Shown: positions 25,185 to 35,138 of the stretch, one piece after another
How the letters are laid out: each line of letters begins with the position of its first letter
Position numbering within the stretch: the first letter of the stretch is position 1
Assembly: GCA_937625935.1 (NCBI GenBank)
Contig: OW569390.1
Location: forward strand, 1-64,000
Length of the DNA: 64,000 nt
Source: Tetramitus jugosus
Lineage: Eukaryota > Heterolobosea > Eutetramitea > Acrasida > Vahlkampfiidae
Direction: 5' to 3'
Program-made: the position numbers and the translations under genes
The notes under the pieces: generated by a model
The model's database searches: none
The model's input: the letters and a program-made list of their open reading frames with translations, nothing else
Told to the model about the DNA's origin: nothing

Positions 25185-26780
25185 ATGCAGAAACGACCAA
25201 GAGGAAGACCACGCAAACGGTCCATTCAACACCATAAAACACTTCTCGCTGATTTCATCAAGGATGATAGTGTATCTGTTTCTCTACCATTCCACGGTCA
25301 AACTGAATCCGTCTTGACTCACACTCCTCTCGTTGCTTCATTGGATCAAACTGCCAATTTGTGGCACAAGAAACTTTTATCAACAACAACAACAGCAAGT
25401 CCAGATGGTGATGATCCACAAAGTGAAGGTGTCAATGTTTCATTTTCGTCCATTGCAAAAATTCATTATCCATCATCATCATCGTCAATGGCTAGTGGTG
25501 GTAGTGATGGTGGTTCTAGTACTCTTGAACTAAGTTGGCATAATTGCTTACAACCGGATGCACTCTTGTTTACAAGCATTTTGGTGGATGAGTATGTGAA
25601 GCATGCTTGTGGTGTTACTGATGATCATGTTAGTGGTGATGATGATAACAATGGGTCATCCATTCGGCATCCTGACTTGGTATTGAACGAGAAGATTAAT
25701 CATTACCTGAAATTAGTGCGCAACCGGTGTCCAAGAAAACTCAAAGTCATTCAATACTTGCAACGTCATTCCATTGTTTCATTCCATCAACTTAAGACTG
25801 TGTTGGGTATGCAAGCAGTACCGAGTCGCAACTATTGCAAAGCGGTGAATAAGCTAAGGGAAAGAGGGATCATTGGTCACACGGAACCATTGTACTTGGA
25901 AGAGAGACACTTGGGTATCAAGAAGCCATTATATCGGTATGTACTGGCCGATAGTCCAAACTCTTGGGAGAATGTAATTTCGCCCCGCAGAATTCAAACT
26001 GTGGTTCGATATATTCAACGTTATTCGGCTTCGATAACGATTCGACAGATTTGTAATCACTTGAGGCTTCCGTTTGCAAAAGCAAAGTTTTTATTGTGTT
26101 TTCTATCGAACTGGACTCGTCTCGTGTCCTTTTCGATCATCTCAAGCCACGAGAATGATGTGGAATTCAAGTGTACTGTCAATTCAAAATGGGAAACACT
26201 GATCCAATCGTTGAAGGAACGTCGTGGTAAGAGGGCAAACGGCACAGCAACAGACACTGCAGACGATGGCTACGTGGCCGATGCCGCAAACAGTGAAGAC
26301 GAGGGTGAATATGGAGCACAACCGATTTCAAAGGAAGAAACTATTGCACTCCAGTTGATTGAAGACAGTGAACCAGAGGAATCTACAGAGACTACAACAA
26401 GCAATGAAAGATCAATTATTGCCCAGACACATTACACGAATGACAACGTGTACGAAAAGATTACCAGTACATCGATGGATATGGATGACAACATGGGTCC
26501 ACCTAGTAGGAAACGCAGAAAGATCTCTCGATCCAATAGGCTTCAATCTATTCCGGACGATGACCTGGAGGTGCATGACGATGACTTGTCTGACGTTCTG
26601 TCGTACGAATCTGGAGGTGCCATGTTCACAGACAGTGAGTTCTCCTATGTCCATCGTTTCTCACAACAGGAAGTCTCATCGAGCAGCAGCAGCAGTGAAG
26701 AAGAAGAACAGAACGATCCTGACATTCAAGTCAATGACACCTCCAACTTTATCTCAACTCTGCTCATTCGAAAGCGGTAA
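25185..26780 (+). CDS. AT-hook protein with possible winged-helix region
   Basis: 531 residues starting MQKRPRGRPRKRS, an AT-hook (GRPRK core) for minor-groove DNA binding. Residues about 165-330 are rich in predicted helices with basic residues (RCPRKLKVIQYLQRHSIVSF, RRIQTVVRYIQRYSASITIR) and resemble tandem winged-helix units such as those of TFIIIC B-block subunits, though I am not certain. The C-terminal 200 residues are acidic and Ser-rich with a basic nuclear-localisation-like cluster (RKRRKIS, about 445). This suggests a nuclear DNA-binding or transcription factor. Promoters of this gene and the NAPE-PLD-like gene share a 168-bp divergent region. Confidence 0.6.
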   Translation: MQKRPRGRPRKRSIQHHKTLLADFIKDDSVSVSLPFHGQTESVLTHTPLVASLDQTANLWHKKLLSTTTTASPDGDDPQSEGVNVSFSSIAKIHYPSSSSSMASGGSDGGSSTLELSWHNCLQPDALLFTSILVDEYVKHACGVTDDHVSGDDDNNGSSIRHPDLVLNEKINHYLKLVRNRCPRKLKVIQYLQRHSIVSFHQLKTVLGMQAVPSRNYCKAVNKLRERGIIGHTEPLYLEERHLGIKKPLYRYVLADSPNSWENVISPRRIQTVVRYIQRYSASITIRQICNHLRLPFAKAKFLLCFLSNWTRLVSFSIISSHENDVEFKCTVNSKWETLIQSLKERRGKRANGTATDTADDGYVADAANSEDEGEYGAQPISKEETIALQLIEDSEPEESTETTTSNERSIIAQTHYTNDNVYEKITSTSMDMDDNMGPPSRKRRKISRSNRLQSIPDDDLEVHDDDLSDVLSYESGGAMFTDSEFSYVHRFSQQEVSSSSSSSEEEEQNDPDIQVNDTSNFISTLLIRKR

Positions 26781-26938
26781 AATGAACTTGCTTTACACAC
26801 ATGAAAAAAAACCCAAAAATATCTCTCCCCGATCCGCACAACTCATAAAAAGTCGATCACCAACAAGAAGAAGAAAATCAGAAGAAAAAAACAACAGCAA
26901 CAACAATAGCACACACACCTTTTGATTTTTTATTATCA

Positions 26939-27963
26939 ATGCGACTACTAGGTGGTGAAAAATATGAACCATTGCTTCCTCCACTCAGACCATGGAAGAA
27001 TGAATTTATGGGTAAAATGAGTAAACCTTCGTTTTCACGTCTCGAAACCAATGTCACCTACTATCAATCCAACTATTTGATATTGTGCATGATTATTCTA
27101 TTGATTAGTGTCATGTTTACTGGTGTTGCATTCATTGTTTGTCCCATCATTGCCCACATGATTTATTTCACATCGATTCGACAGAGTAATGAATTGGTGA
27201 TTGGTGCAGGTACTTCTAGACCGATTCGCATTACAAAGAATATGGTTTTGATTGCTTCGAGTTGCATTAGTGTCGTGTTGATTGTGTTGACTGGTCATTG
27301 GAAGAATTTGGCTGTTTCTTATGCTGTTTCTACACTGTGTACGTATGAGAGAGACACACGTGTGTGTGTGTGCGCGATCTGACTTTTGAGATTTTCTTTT
27401 TTGTGTGTTCCCAAGAAATTTTTTTTTCTTGTTGTTGTTGTGATCGCGCAGAAGATCTTAACGCTTGTTTTTTTCGTTTGTGTTCTCTTTGCTGCGTTCT
27501 CTTTGCTTTTATGATGTGTCTTACGACAGTAATTATGCTTCACATGGTGTCACGTGAGAGACAAACAGCAAGAAACAAGAATCAAGCATTCAAATCCAAT
27601 CCTCATCGCATCTTTGACCCAGATGAGATGCTCAGAAGAGATGCAATGGAAAGAAGTAGCAGCAGCAGCAGTGGTGTTAGTTCCTCATTTGCTACAACAG
27701 TCACTGGTGCCATGTATCAACCATCTCAACAACAACAACAACAATATCAACCATATCAACAACAACAGCAAAATCAATATCAACAACAGCAGTATCAACA
27801 ACATCAACAGTCATATGCACCATCAATGAGATCAGACTTTAGTATGACTACTTCTGGAAGTGTGGATTCGCCCACTGCGAGCAAACGGGCTACTCATGCA
27901 GCAAGATCAGAGAATAGACAACAGACTACACGTCAAAAGATGAAGGAGTATGGTTTGGATTAA
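26939..27963 (+). CDS. PRA1-family membrane protein with polyQ tail; one intron (26939-27338, 27455-27963)
   Basis: Spliced length 302 residues. RPWKNEFMGKMSKP (about 19-32) then NVTYYQSNYLI and four hydrophobic segments match prenylated Rab acceptor 1, which handles Rab GTPases at ER/Golgi membranes. The intron (27339-27454) has a GTACGT donor and a tandem GCAGAAG acceptor. Only the second AG keeps the frame, joining TL to Y then LNACFFRLC. The first AG creates TAA at the junction. After the last helix comes an unusual cytosolic tail: a Ser run, a Gln/Tyr-rich tract (about 219-260) and a basic end (ENRQQTTRQKMKEYGLD). Typical PRA1 proteins are about 180-200 residues and lack this tail. Confidence 0.7.
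27339..27454 (+). other. Intron of the PRA1-like gene with tandem acceptor
   Basis: Donor GTACGT, a (GT)n run near 27360-27372, a pyrimidine-rich tract and the acceptor GCAG/AAG, an NAGNAG pair. Use of the proximal AG (ending 27451) makes codon 134 TAA; use of the distal AG (ending 27454) makes it TAT and continues to the polyQ tail. Confidence 0.65.
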
Positions 27964-28304
27964 GGTTAAGCAATCTATTTGTTTGTGAACAAAGTACTCT
28001 CAATTCTTCTATGCATAAAAGACAATCTATTTTATTTAAAGTGCGGGGGGGGTGATCGCTTGTGACAAATCCACCATATTATTTTTTTAGCATTGTGCTT
28101 AAGGTGGCGGATACTTGACAAACCAATATATTCTTCGTCTATGTATGACCTGGCAAGAAGTATCATATCCAGCACGAACCAGCAAGAACATGTTTCATTC
28201 GCGGAGATTTTGTGTTTCGACTATTCCTGCAAGATATCTCGGATCAGAATAAAAGCAGAACTATCTCATACAAGAATTTCCAATAGAAACAAAAGCTGAA
28301 CACA
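27964..28304. other. Intergenic, nothing recognised
   Basis: Contains a G8 run near 28045 and short A/T tracts. No supported gene or RNA is visible. Confidence 0.6.
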
Positions 28305-29351
28305 ATGACAGACAATCAAAGTCAAGAATTCGAGAGTACCAACTATACCGACAATCAAAATCTTGTTGAAGAGGAACAATTATTGACTGTAAATATTTTC
28401 AAGTTGCTGTCCTGTGACATTCAAATGAACATTTTAACATTCCTGTGCATTCACGACTTGTATCCTATTTCATTGAGTTGCAAACACGGTGCATCACTGG
28501 TTATGAGTCCTGAGACCGATGGATGCGTGTGGGGCTCTGTGGCAATTCAGCTCGGATTCAATAAGGAAGAAACCATTCGAGCCATCATGCAGGAACAGCA
28601 AGAAGAAAATCAAATGAAGAACCACGAGTTTCCTGAAGAGGAAACAACCACCAATGGTCTACCACCTTCCATGTGGAGAACTTTTGTTCATTCGAATTTC
28701 ATCAATTGGGATCCTGATACAAGAGTACCTAACTCAGACATTCGTTTGTACAATCGCAACAGAACAATATCATGCGTGAAAACCGACAGGTGGTACACGA
28801 TCCGAACCAATAGAAAACTTGAAATGGGTAAAATTTATTGTTGGGAGTACCACCTTGATGAGCATGACAATGGACTTTACAATGGATCGAGAGTATATGT
28901 TGGAATCGAGAGGAGTACCTATCCTTTTTCGAAAAGAGAATGTGACACCAACAAAGTTATTGGTCGTTGGAGTGATGGTGTTAGTTATAGTGTTGGTCAA
29001 CATTCAGTTCACAGGTTACGGGACTACCGAATTAACAACCCAGATCTTCGATCTATCTTGTACGACAAACATTTTGTGTTCAGTTCAGGTGACAAAATTG
29101 CAATGAAGCTCGATTTGAAGAATCTGAATGCCTCAAACACTGCTTCCATGCATCTTTTCAAGAACAATGAGTACTTCCTCACCATTTCAGACATTCTGAC
29201 ACAAGATATCTTATACTATCCTGCCATATCAGTCATTGGCCATCAAAGAGTGACCATCCGAATGAAGCATCCTCACACCATGCTCGAGGGCCCGATCCAC
29301 ATGAATGTGGAGCAATATGAGAAACATCCGTCTGCTTGCTCGATTCAATAA
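28305..29351 (+). CDS. F-box / SPRY (B30.2-like) protein
   Basis: 348 residues. An F-box-like helix pair lies at about 34-66 (FKLLSCDIQMNILTFLCIHD). Residues about 150-330 resemble a SPRY domain: RWYTIRTNRKLEMGKIYCWE, VYVGIERSTYPFSKREC, WSDGVSYSVGQHS, FSSGDKIAMKLDL and FKNNEYFLTIS, the last being the usual FxNGxxxG-like strand without its Gly. F-box/SPRY proteins of the FBXO45 type select ubiquitylation targets through the SPRY pocket. The target cannot be inferred. No membrane segments are present. Confidence 0.75.
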   Translation: MTDNQSQEFESTNYTDNQNLVEEEQLLTVNIFKLLSCDIQMNILTFLCIHDLYPISLSCKHGASLVMSPETDGCVWGSVAIQLGFNKEETIRAIMQEQQEENQMKNHEFPEEETTTNGLPPSMWRTFVHSNFINWDPDTRVPNSDIRLYNRNRTISCVKTDRWYTIRTNRKLEMGKIYCWEYHLDEHDNGLYNGSRVYVGIERSTYPFSKRECDTNKVIGRWSDGVSYSVGQHSVHRLRDYRINNPDLRSILYDKHFVFSSGDKIAMKLDLKNLNASNTASMHLFKNNEYFLTISDILTQDILYYPAISVIGHQRVTIRMKHPHTMLEGPIHMNVEQYEKHPSACSIQ

Positions 29352-29569
29352 TTATGTTATTGAATAACACGATCTTTCGACACACATGACACTTAAATTT
29401 CTGTTGTTTAGGAAAGAAAATGACTACAACTCGGAATCGAGCGTAATAATACTATTGGGTAGGATGATCCTTCCTCTCCTCCAGAAATTTTTTCTCCCTC
29501 AAGTGGATTTCACTATGGGATGAAGCATCGATCATAGTCATGCCCCTTCTACTAAATAGGACTCAGGGA

Positions 29570-29760
29570 TGTTTGTTTTCCAGATCAAATTCGTCCAGGA
29601 ACACCTCAGGAGGTACATACATGATATCTTAAGCACGAATCTGACCAGTGTAAAAACTTCTCTTATTTCTTCCAGGACTAAAAGCATCAACAGAGAGAAG
29701 TTCCACTATATCCTCATGAATGGTGTATGAAGCAAAGATCTCAGACTTTGAGAGAAGAGT
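29570..29760 (-). pseudogene. Unidentified coding fragment
   Basis: The minus strand reads SKSEIFASYTIHEDIVELLS with VDAFSPGRNKRSFYTGQIRA and a stop, then MYVPPEVFLDEFDLENKHP and another stop. The composition is clearly protein-like but there is no start, and stops separate the two parts. The family is not recognised. Confidence 0.4.
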
Positions 29761-29785
29761 TATCCAAGCAAGGCCTTAGAGTAAT

Positions 29786-29986
29786 ATGTACGAAGGTCGA
29801 TATGACACGAAAGTGGATTACCTATTGCAATCAACCGAGTTGTCGATCCTGACTGATGATAAAACGAGCAATGTTACTTTGATGAACGAATTGACAAGAA
29901 TTGATCATAGTGAATTCCGAGCTCTTGTTGCCAAAAGACTACCTATCTGGATAATTCAGCTTACTATGAGTAACGGAAGCTCCTAA
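29786..29986 (+). pseudogene. Unidentified short ORF or fragment
   Basis: 66 codons from an ATG (MYEGRYDTKVDYLLQSTELS, then LTDDKTSNVTLMNELTRID). Looks coding but is too short to place, and no leader typical of local genes precedes it. Probably a relic. Confidence 0.35.
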
Positions 29987-30052
29987 TTTTCCACGTATCA
30001 ATGTTCGGTCCTCTTTCGATGATTGACATTCACACTACGATCCAACAAGAAG

Positions 30053-30211
30053 ATGATAACAATAACAATGAATTTTATAACTTTAATAGATATTTTCCAT
30101 CTTATGAATCCTCATACTGAGAAGGAATTTGCTTTGTCAATGACATGTCAAGTATTTAACAGAAGGATGGAGGGACTGACACCTGAGACTCTATCATATG
30201 TCCGTTCTTGA
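30053..30211 (+). pseudogene. F-box-like fragment
   Basis: 52 codons with TLIDIFHLMNPHTEKEFALS and MTCQVFNRRM, resembling the F-box pattern IxxxIFxFLxPxxxFALSxTCKxFN. It ends in a stop with no downstream domain. Probably the remnant of an F-box gene. Confidence 0.4.
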
Positions 30212-30288
30212 ACGTAGGTGGCTCATAGGAAACTTGAGTCCAGCTCTGCGTTGTTTGTTTTGAATTTACAATATTTACGAAGAGGATG

Positions 30289-31353
30289 TTAATTCTTGAC
30301 GCCCGGTAGCTTGTCAATTGGTGTGGCAGTCCATTCTCTCTCGAATGGATTGTATGATAGTTGATAGGCCTGGCGTTCCTTGTGAACAGCTGTCAGTTCG
30401 AGGTCCGGTTCATTGTAATGTCCATAGAACTGAAGTTTTAACTTGGAGGAATCAGCACTGACATGACATGTCTTCACAAAATCAAATGGTGTTCCATCCC
30501 GATCAACAGGAGTGACCTTTCCCTTCTTGTCGACAAGAATGTATCTATTCAATCGGAATTCAGGAATATCGATTTGCAATCTCTTCATCAGCGCACGGAT
30601 CACATCATCAATCTTGGCATGAATTACAAGTGATGCCAAATTATCAAGTGGTGTCTTTTGCAAATTCACAATAACAAGACGCTTTCCTCTCTCTGCTACT
30701 CTTCGTGGCATGTCAGCAGCTGGAGTCACCGTCAGACTAGATCCGAACGAAACACAAAGATCAGCCAATTCTGCTTGCTTGAATCCATTTCTCAGCTCCT
30801 TTTCTGGCAAATCTTCACCAAAGTTAATAATGGTATCCTCCAGTGGTCCTCCGCAGGAAATGTTGTCACAATGTCTGCCAGTGACATGATCATGAACCTT
30901 GGCAGCTGTTCGAACTCTGAAATCTCTCAAGTAAGACTTTCCGCACTTCTTGCACACTTCCATCATTGAATTTCCATGCAACTCTGCAAATTTATCCAAG
31001 GGAACGAGTGACTTTCGATGTAAACCATCCGTGTTCTGACTGATTAGATACTTTATCACATCTCTGTTCATCAATTCTACAATTGCCATGTGACACGGCG
31101 AGGGAATCGCTTTAATACTAGATGTGCTAGGACCTGTTCTCTGCTTGTTCTGTGCCCTTAGAGTCCACACACCCTGCGGTCCTCTGAAATCAGGAATTCC
31201 GGTCGATGTACTGATACCTGCTCCCGTGAAGGCAATGCAGTGACTGGACTCGGTGATCCACTTGAACAATAGATCAACCTTTTGGTCTAGTACCCGAGGA
31301 TCATCGAAATGCTCCTTCATTTCGTCGTCTGTTTTATGTGCTGAAAAGGCCAT
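30289..31353 (-). CDS. SIRT6/7-type sirtuin (class IV)
   Basis: 354 residues from ATG 31353 (MAFSAHK); the open frame further upstream lacks an ATG. Motifs: GAGISTSTGIPDFRGPQGVW (about 48-67), SQNTDGLHRKS (about 119-129), catalytic His in ELHGN (about 139-143), four zinc cysteines in CKKC (about 148-151) and CDNISC (about 178-183), and GSSLTVTPAAD. The GVWTL and NTDGLHRKSG-like forms are those of SIRT6/SIRT7, chromatin deacylases and mono-ADP-ribosyltransferases acting in DNA repair and rDNA control. The C-terminal 110 residues form an additional globular part of unknown role. A classical sirtuin, unlike the class M protein at 14790. Confidence 0.9.
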   Translation of the reverse strand: MAFSAHKTDDEMKEHFDDPRVLDQKVDLLFKWITESSHCIAFTGAGISTSTGIPDFRGPQGVWTLRAQNKQRTGPSTSSIKAIPSPCHMAIVELMNRDVIKYLISQNTDGLHRKSLVPLDKFAELHGNSMMEVCKKCGKSYLRDFRVRTAAKVHDHVTGRHCDNISCGGPLEDTIINFGEDLPEKELRNGFKQAELADLCVSFGSSLTVTPAADMPRRVAERGKRLVIVNLQKTPLDNLASLVIHAKIDDVIRALMKRLQIDIPEFRLNRYILVDKKGKVTPVDRDGTPFDFVKTCHVSADSSKLKLQFYGHYNEPDLELTAVHKERQAYQLSYNPFEREWTATPIDKLPGVKN

Positions 31354-31685
31354 GGTTTTTGGTAACAACAGGTAAGCTCTCTTTTGTTTTGGGATTCAAA
31401 TTTTCTTTCGAGTTTCGAGTTTCTGTTCGAAGAGTTTTTTTGGACCCATTCACTGTGAGTGAATCCACCTCGAATTTTATGGATCATCCATAGTTACCTG
31501 AAGAACGAACTTCGCGAGTCTGTAGTTCTGCGCCAGTTCGTTCCCAACGCCCCGAACAACAGTCGACACTACTGAAATGACTCATAAAAAATTTTACTGG
31601 AAGCTTCTTCTTGGAAGCTTTTCTCCGGTTGAAGAGGTTGGTTGAACATGCACATGCAGGCCACATAGAGGTCATAATCATAATT

Positions 31686-31859
31686 TTATTCTTGCTTGTC
31701 GCCCTTTGGTTTTTGAGCAGTTGCGAAAGCTGAAGCTGGAGGAGAAGCATTCTTGACATCCCACTCGAAAGCTTTCCATGAGAGATAGATGGCCACAGTA
31801 ATCGAAATGAAAAAGAAGATGATTGGATGATTGATCAAATATACCACAGTATCTAACAT
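31686..31859 (-). CDS. Small single-pass membrane protein, about 57 residues
   Basis: From ATG 31859 the product is MLDTVVYLINHPIIFFFISI plus a continuing hydrophobic helix to about residue 26, followed by WKAFEWDVKN and a hydrophilic, Ala/Pro-rich tail ending in a charged KPKGDKQE. This shape suits small subunits of mitochondrial or ER complexes. A longer open frame exists upstream (to 31955) but is Pro/Thr-rich and unlikely to be translated. No family is recognised. Confidence 0.5.
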   Translation of the reverse strand: MLDTVVYLINHPIIFFFISITVAIYLSWKAFEWDVKNASPPASAFATAQKPKGDKQE

Positions 31860-32191
31860 GTTGTATGGTGCGTGTGGGGTGGGTTTGGGACTTGATAATG
31901 TTTTGTGTGGGAGAGTCGTCGGTGTTTCCGTGTGTGAAGATTGATGCAGGAACAAATGTTGGAAAAACTCCTACCTGACTCCACGTTTTCTGTTTTCTCT
32001 TTGAGTCAAGGAGATGCTCAAAAGGAGAATACAGAGTAGAACTGTTAAGAACCTGACTAAAAAAAAGATAATGAGAGCTTGCTCTTGTTGATGTTTTGAA
32101 TTGGTTGTGTTTCTCACGATGGTCGATTTACCCAGTCCATGACCAGCGAGCAATAAGTATCAAATGTGTCGCAACAACAATTTATGCAAAT
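31860..32191. other. Intergenic, nothing recognised
   Basis: Promoter side of the small membrane protein and 3' side of the next minus-strand gene. No supported feature is visible. Confidence 0.5.
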
Positions 32192-33290
32192 TTACAACTT
32201 TCGCTTGATTTGTTCGACTTGTTGGCGTGTCAGGTCAGTGTCTCCATAAAGACTATTATGCTTCTTGTTTGCTCTTTCTTCCTTTTCTTCTCTAGCAGCG
32301 AATGCTTCTCTCATGTTTTGTCTGCGTTGTCTTACCTTTTCATGTTTCTCAATAAACAGTTTCACATTGTCTGGCACTCTGTAGGTTTCCTTTGGCTTTT
32401 CGGCTTCAACCTTCTCGACGAACCAGTTGACCAAGTGTTGAACAGTTATGATGTTTGGCAAGTCTCTGCTTGGAATTTCACGGCCAAAAGTTTGCATAGC
32501 CTTGGTGAATACCTAATGAATAAATGTGTGTGTTAGTTAACAGTCAAAAAAACTCAAACGATCAACTAAGCAATGATGAAGTAATGATAATGTGAAATGC
32601 ATGTGTGATGACTGTATCGCAACAATTCGAACCGAATCAGTGTGATGGTAGATGGTCGAAAGAGAACTATTGATTGTCAATTCAAAGAGTGAATTGTTGT
32701 CATGACAGGATACCAACAGTTCACCCGAATTGTTCCCGAGAAGAAAAAAATGCAATCAACACATTTTTTTTCTCGCGCACAAAAAAATAGCTTTGACATC
32801 TTGTTGTCATTGAGACACAAAGAACCACACAAACACACACAACCAAACATATAGAGTCTCATCGTCTCTCTCACATTCACTCATTCACACAATTCATCAT
32901 CTTCACTTCATCATTGCTTCCCAAAAAATATAAAGTGAAAAAAAGAGCGAAATGGGACATGCGTACTTTGAATCTCAAATCTGCCTTACCCAGAATGAAC
33001 TCTGGAATGTTGTGTGGAACGTAGTTTTCTTCTTGCGTAATTGATCGAACAATCGAATCCATGGTACCAATGAAAATCTTGTTCAATTCTCTCTTATCCT
33101 TGAAATAGAAATCTGGGGTGATGAATTGTTTTGCAACGATTTCTTCTTGAGCTTCTTCTTGTTGCTTAAAAATGGTGTTGATGGAGAATTGTCTGATGGC
33201 GATAGGTGCTGGTCTGACCAAAACTTGTTGTGCGACAACAAATCTAGCGTTCAAAAGTGGGGACAATGACTTTACTCTTCTAATCATCAT
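32192..33290 (-). CDS. Mitochondrial-type protein of unknown family; one intron (exons 33290-32967, 32512-32192)
   Basis: Spliced length 214 residues. The N-terminus MMIRRVKSLSPLLNARFVVA is Arg-rich and acid-free for about 40 residues up to IRQFSI, a classical mitochondrial presequence with a likely cleavage site. Exon 1 ends FILGKADLRFK, the donor is GTACGC, and exon 2 resumes in phase 0 after CATTAG with VFTKAMQTFGREIPSRDLPN. The C-terminal third is highly charged and helical (EKHEKVRQRRQNMREAFAAR). A mitochondrial ribosomal or respiratory-chain accessory subunit is plausible but not shown. The intron of 454 nt is the longest in the window. Confidence 0.7.
32513..32966 (-). other. 454-nt intron of the mitochondrial-type gene
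   Basis: Donor GTACGC (plus coordinates 32961-32966), acceptor CATTAG ending at 32513. It joins two phase-0 codons, keeps a single reading frame and removes several in-frame stops. Confidence 0.75.
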
Positions 33291-33501
33291 TTTCAATGCG
33301 TTATCTGTGATTTTTTGCGTTTTTTGTGTGTAACTAACAATTTTTCCCGAAATGCATGTCGCAGAAATAAGCGGACTTTGTTTGGTTGACCCGTGAAGAT
33401 TGAATGTCATGGCCGACGATGAACTTTCATCGCGATATATATCTCCGATGCATGAAACCGTTTTACCAAAAACTACATGATTTCAGAATAGAGAAAACGA
33501 A

Positions 33502-34350
33502 ATGACCGCCAGAGATGTCAGCAAGAACCAAACACCCACATCGAGCTCGTCTTCACTTCAATCGAAACCAAAACTTGATAATAAAGCTGTTATTTATCCA
33601 CCTGTAGATTTTTCCTTCAGGGACTTGGAGCACTGCAGTGACATTGCAGCTGTGGAACCAAGGAAAGGAATGAGGAGAAAGATTCGAAATCTATTGAATG
33701 AGAAGCTCTCGAAAGACTTGGGGCAATTTTCAAACACTCGAAAGGAGGCAGCTATTGGAACAATAAAGTACGGGACAGGTGCTCGAGATGAGTTAAAGAA
33801 GTTGACAGAGAAAGACGAACGATTGAGTTTGTTTGTATCCATGGAGGACGAGAAGGAACAGGAAGTACCTGAAGAAGAGATAGAAGTTTTTCAGCAATAC
33901 ACTGGGTATCTTGGCTCTTCAATTAAGTTGAGCAACAATTATCTGACGACAGTGGATGGTCTTGAGGAAGTGATGAAGAAGGTGATGTTCGACAGTGAAG
34001 AGATTAGGTGGTTAGATTTGTCATACAATCAAATCACCAGTCTAGAGTCGGTCGGAACCCTCAGTTACAACTTGGATTGCTTGCAGCTTCACTCAAACCA
34101 AATATCGAGCATTAACGAAGTGTTGAGGCTGCGTAAGTTCACAAGTTTAAAGAGCTTGACTCTCCATGGAAATCCACTGGAGGAAACGAAAAATTATAGG
34201 TATTGTGTCATTGCAATTCTTCCATGGCTAAGATCGCTCGATTTTAATCACATTACCAAAAAGGATCGAGAGACAGCGGATACCTTTAAGAAGTTGTTTA
34301 TTGACCCGTTGGTCAAGAGACAAATGGCCAGACAGGCACAAAAGAAGTGA
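33502..34350 (+). CDS. LRRC51: LRRC51-like leucine-rich repeat protein
   Basis: 282 residues. Residues about 135-250 contain SDS22-type LRRs: IKLSNNYLTTVDGLEEV, IRWLDLSYNQITSLESVG, LDCLQLHSNQISSINEV and LKSLTLHGNPLEETKNYR, capped by LPWLRSLDFNHITKKDRETA. The cap with LHGNP, Y and DF...T..DR matches LRRC51 (LRTOMT1), a conserved protein of ciliated and flagellated cells. The first 110 residues are charged and contain no known domain. The presence of this gene argues for a flagellate stage. It is likely cytoskeleton- or axoneme-associated (inference from the family). Confidence 0.75.
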   Translation: MTARDVSKNQTPTSSSSSLQSKPKLDNKAVIYPPVDFSFRDLEHCSDIAAVEPRKGMRRKIRNLLNEKLSKDLGQFSNTRKEAAIGTIKYGTGARDELKKLTEKDERLSLFVSMEDEKEQEVPEEEIEVFQQYTGYLGSSIKLSNNYLTTVDGLEEVMKKVMFDSEEIRWLDLSYNQITSLESVGTLSYNLDCLQLHSNQISSINEVLRLRKFTSLKSLTLHGNPLEETKNYRYCVIAILPWLRSLDFNHITKKDRETADTFKKLFIDPLVKRQMARQAQKK

Positions 34351-34555
34351 TTTCCGTTTCATCACGATGTCTGAACTATTAATATGTTTGATCAAAGTAG
34401 AAGTGTATTTTCGCTTGTAGTTGAAAACGCGACATTACTCGGAATTCCATGTCTCAGCCATTCTACTATTTTCTGAAGAGAAAACACAAAACAGAGAGTC
34501 ACAGTTCTTTAGCACAGATCTCTTCCTCAATTACACTTCAAAGATAGACAAGGAA

Positions 34556-34903
34556 ATGGTAGAACCCAGTCAGAAATCTGCAGCTTCTCTGGAGCAACAA
34601 CAAAACTTGACAGACGAACAAAAGCTACAACAGTACAGAGCATCCACCAGCGGAGCAAGAAGAGGTAGTCTTTCAAAGGGCTCTCAAGCAACGTCATCAT
34701 CGTCATCGTCCTCCTCTGCTGCACCGGGCATGTGGAGAACTGAAGGACGCAGATTGAGTCTCGATGCTTCTCATTTAACTGCCTCATCGGTAGCCGCACC
34801 TGTACCAAAGTTTAGTAGAGAGACACCATGGCCTGATACACCAATGCCCGGAACTCTTCAAGACAGAGAATATAAAAAGAAAATATCGGCAGACAAGAAG
34901 TAA
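34556..34903 (+). CDS. Small Ser-rich hypothetical protein
   Basis: 115 residues from ATG 34556 (leader AGACAAGGAA). The upstream frame to 34421 lacks typical start context. There is a Ser run at about 48-56 and basic/Ser motifs RRGSLSKGS and GRRLSLDASH that look like basophilic kinase sites. The conserved-looking C-terminus reads RETPWPDTPMPGTLQDREYK. No domain is recognised; probably a short disordered regulatory protein. Confidence 0.5.
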   Translation: MVEPSQKSAASLEQQQNLTDEQKLQQYRASTSGARRGSLSKGSQATSSSSSSSSAAPGMWRTEGRRLSLDASHLTASSVAAPVPKFSRETPWPDTPMPGTLQDREYKKKISADKK

Positions 34904-35138
34904 ACCATACATGTTTTCGTTATCTCAACTTTTGACATAAATCTGAGAATTGTCCTTCGGGTTCGCTACCCGTGATCTTGTTTTCGTACACTGGTGGGGA
35001 TCAAATTTCATCTCTTTTTCATGGAAATTCAAAAGCAGAAGTTCTCAAAAGCTTTCACCTCGACCACAGCACACCTCAACAAAAACTGTTTTTCTGTTAC
35101 AAACAGCAACAACAACACAAAAGAAACAGATTAAAGCA

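Larger units (their letters stand above)
29352..30288. other. Gene-poor region with fossil fragments
   Basis: About 940 bp without an intact gene. It holds three protein-like fragments listed separately (29570-29760 minus, 29786-29986 plus, 30053-30211 plus). Outside them nothing is recognised. Confidence 0.6.

Noticed and set aside
27358-27378. (GT)n microsatellite as a separate element
   Set aside because: Short simple repeat within the PRA1-like intron; no further meaning is evident.
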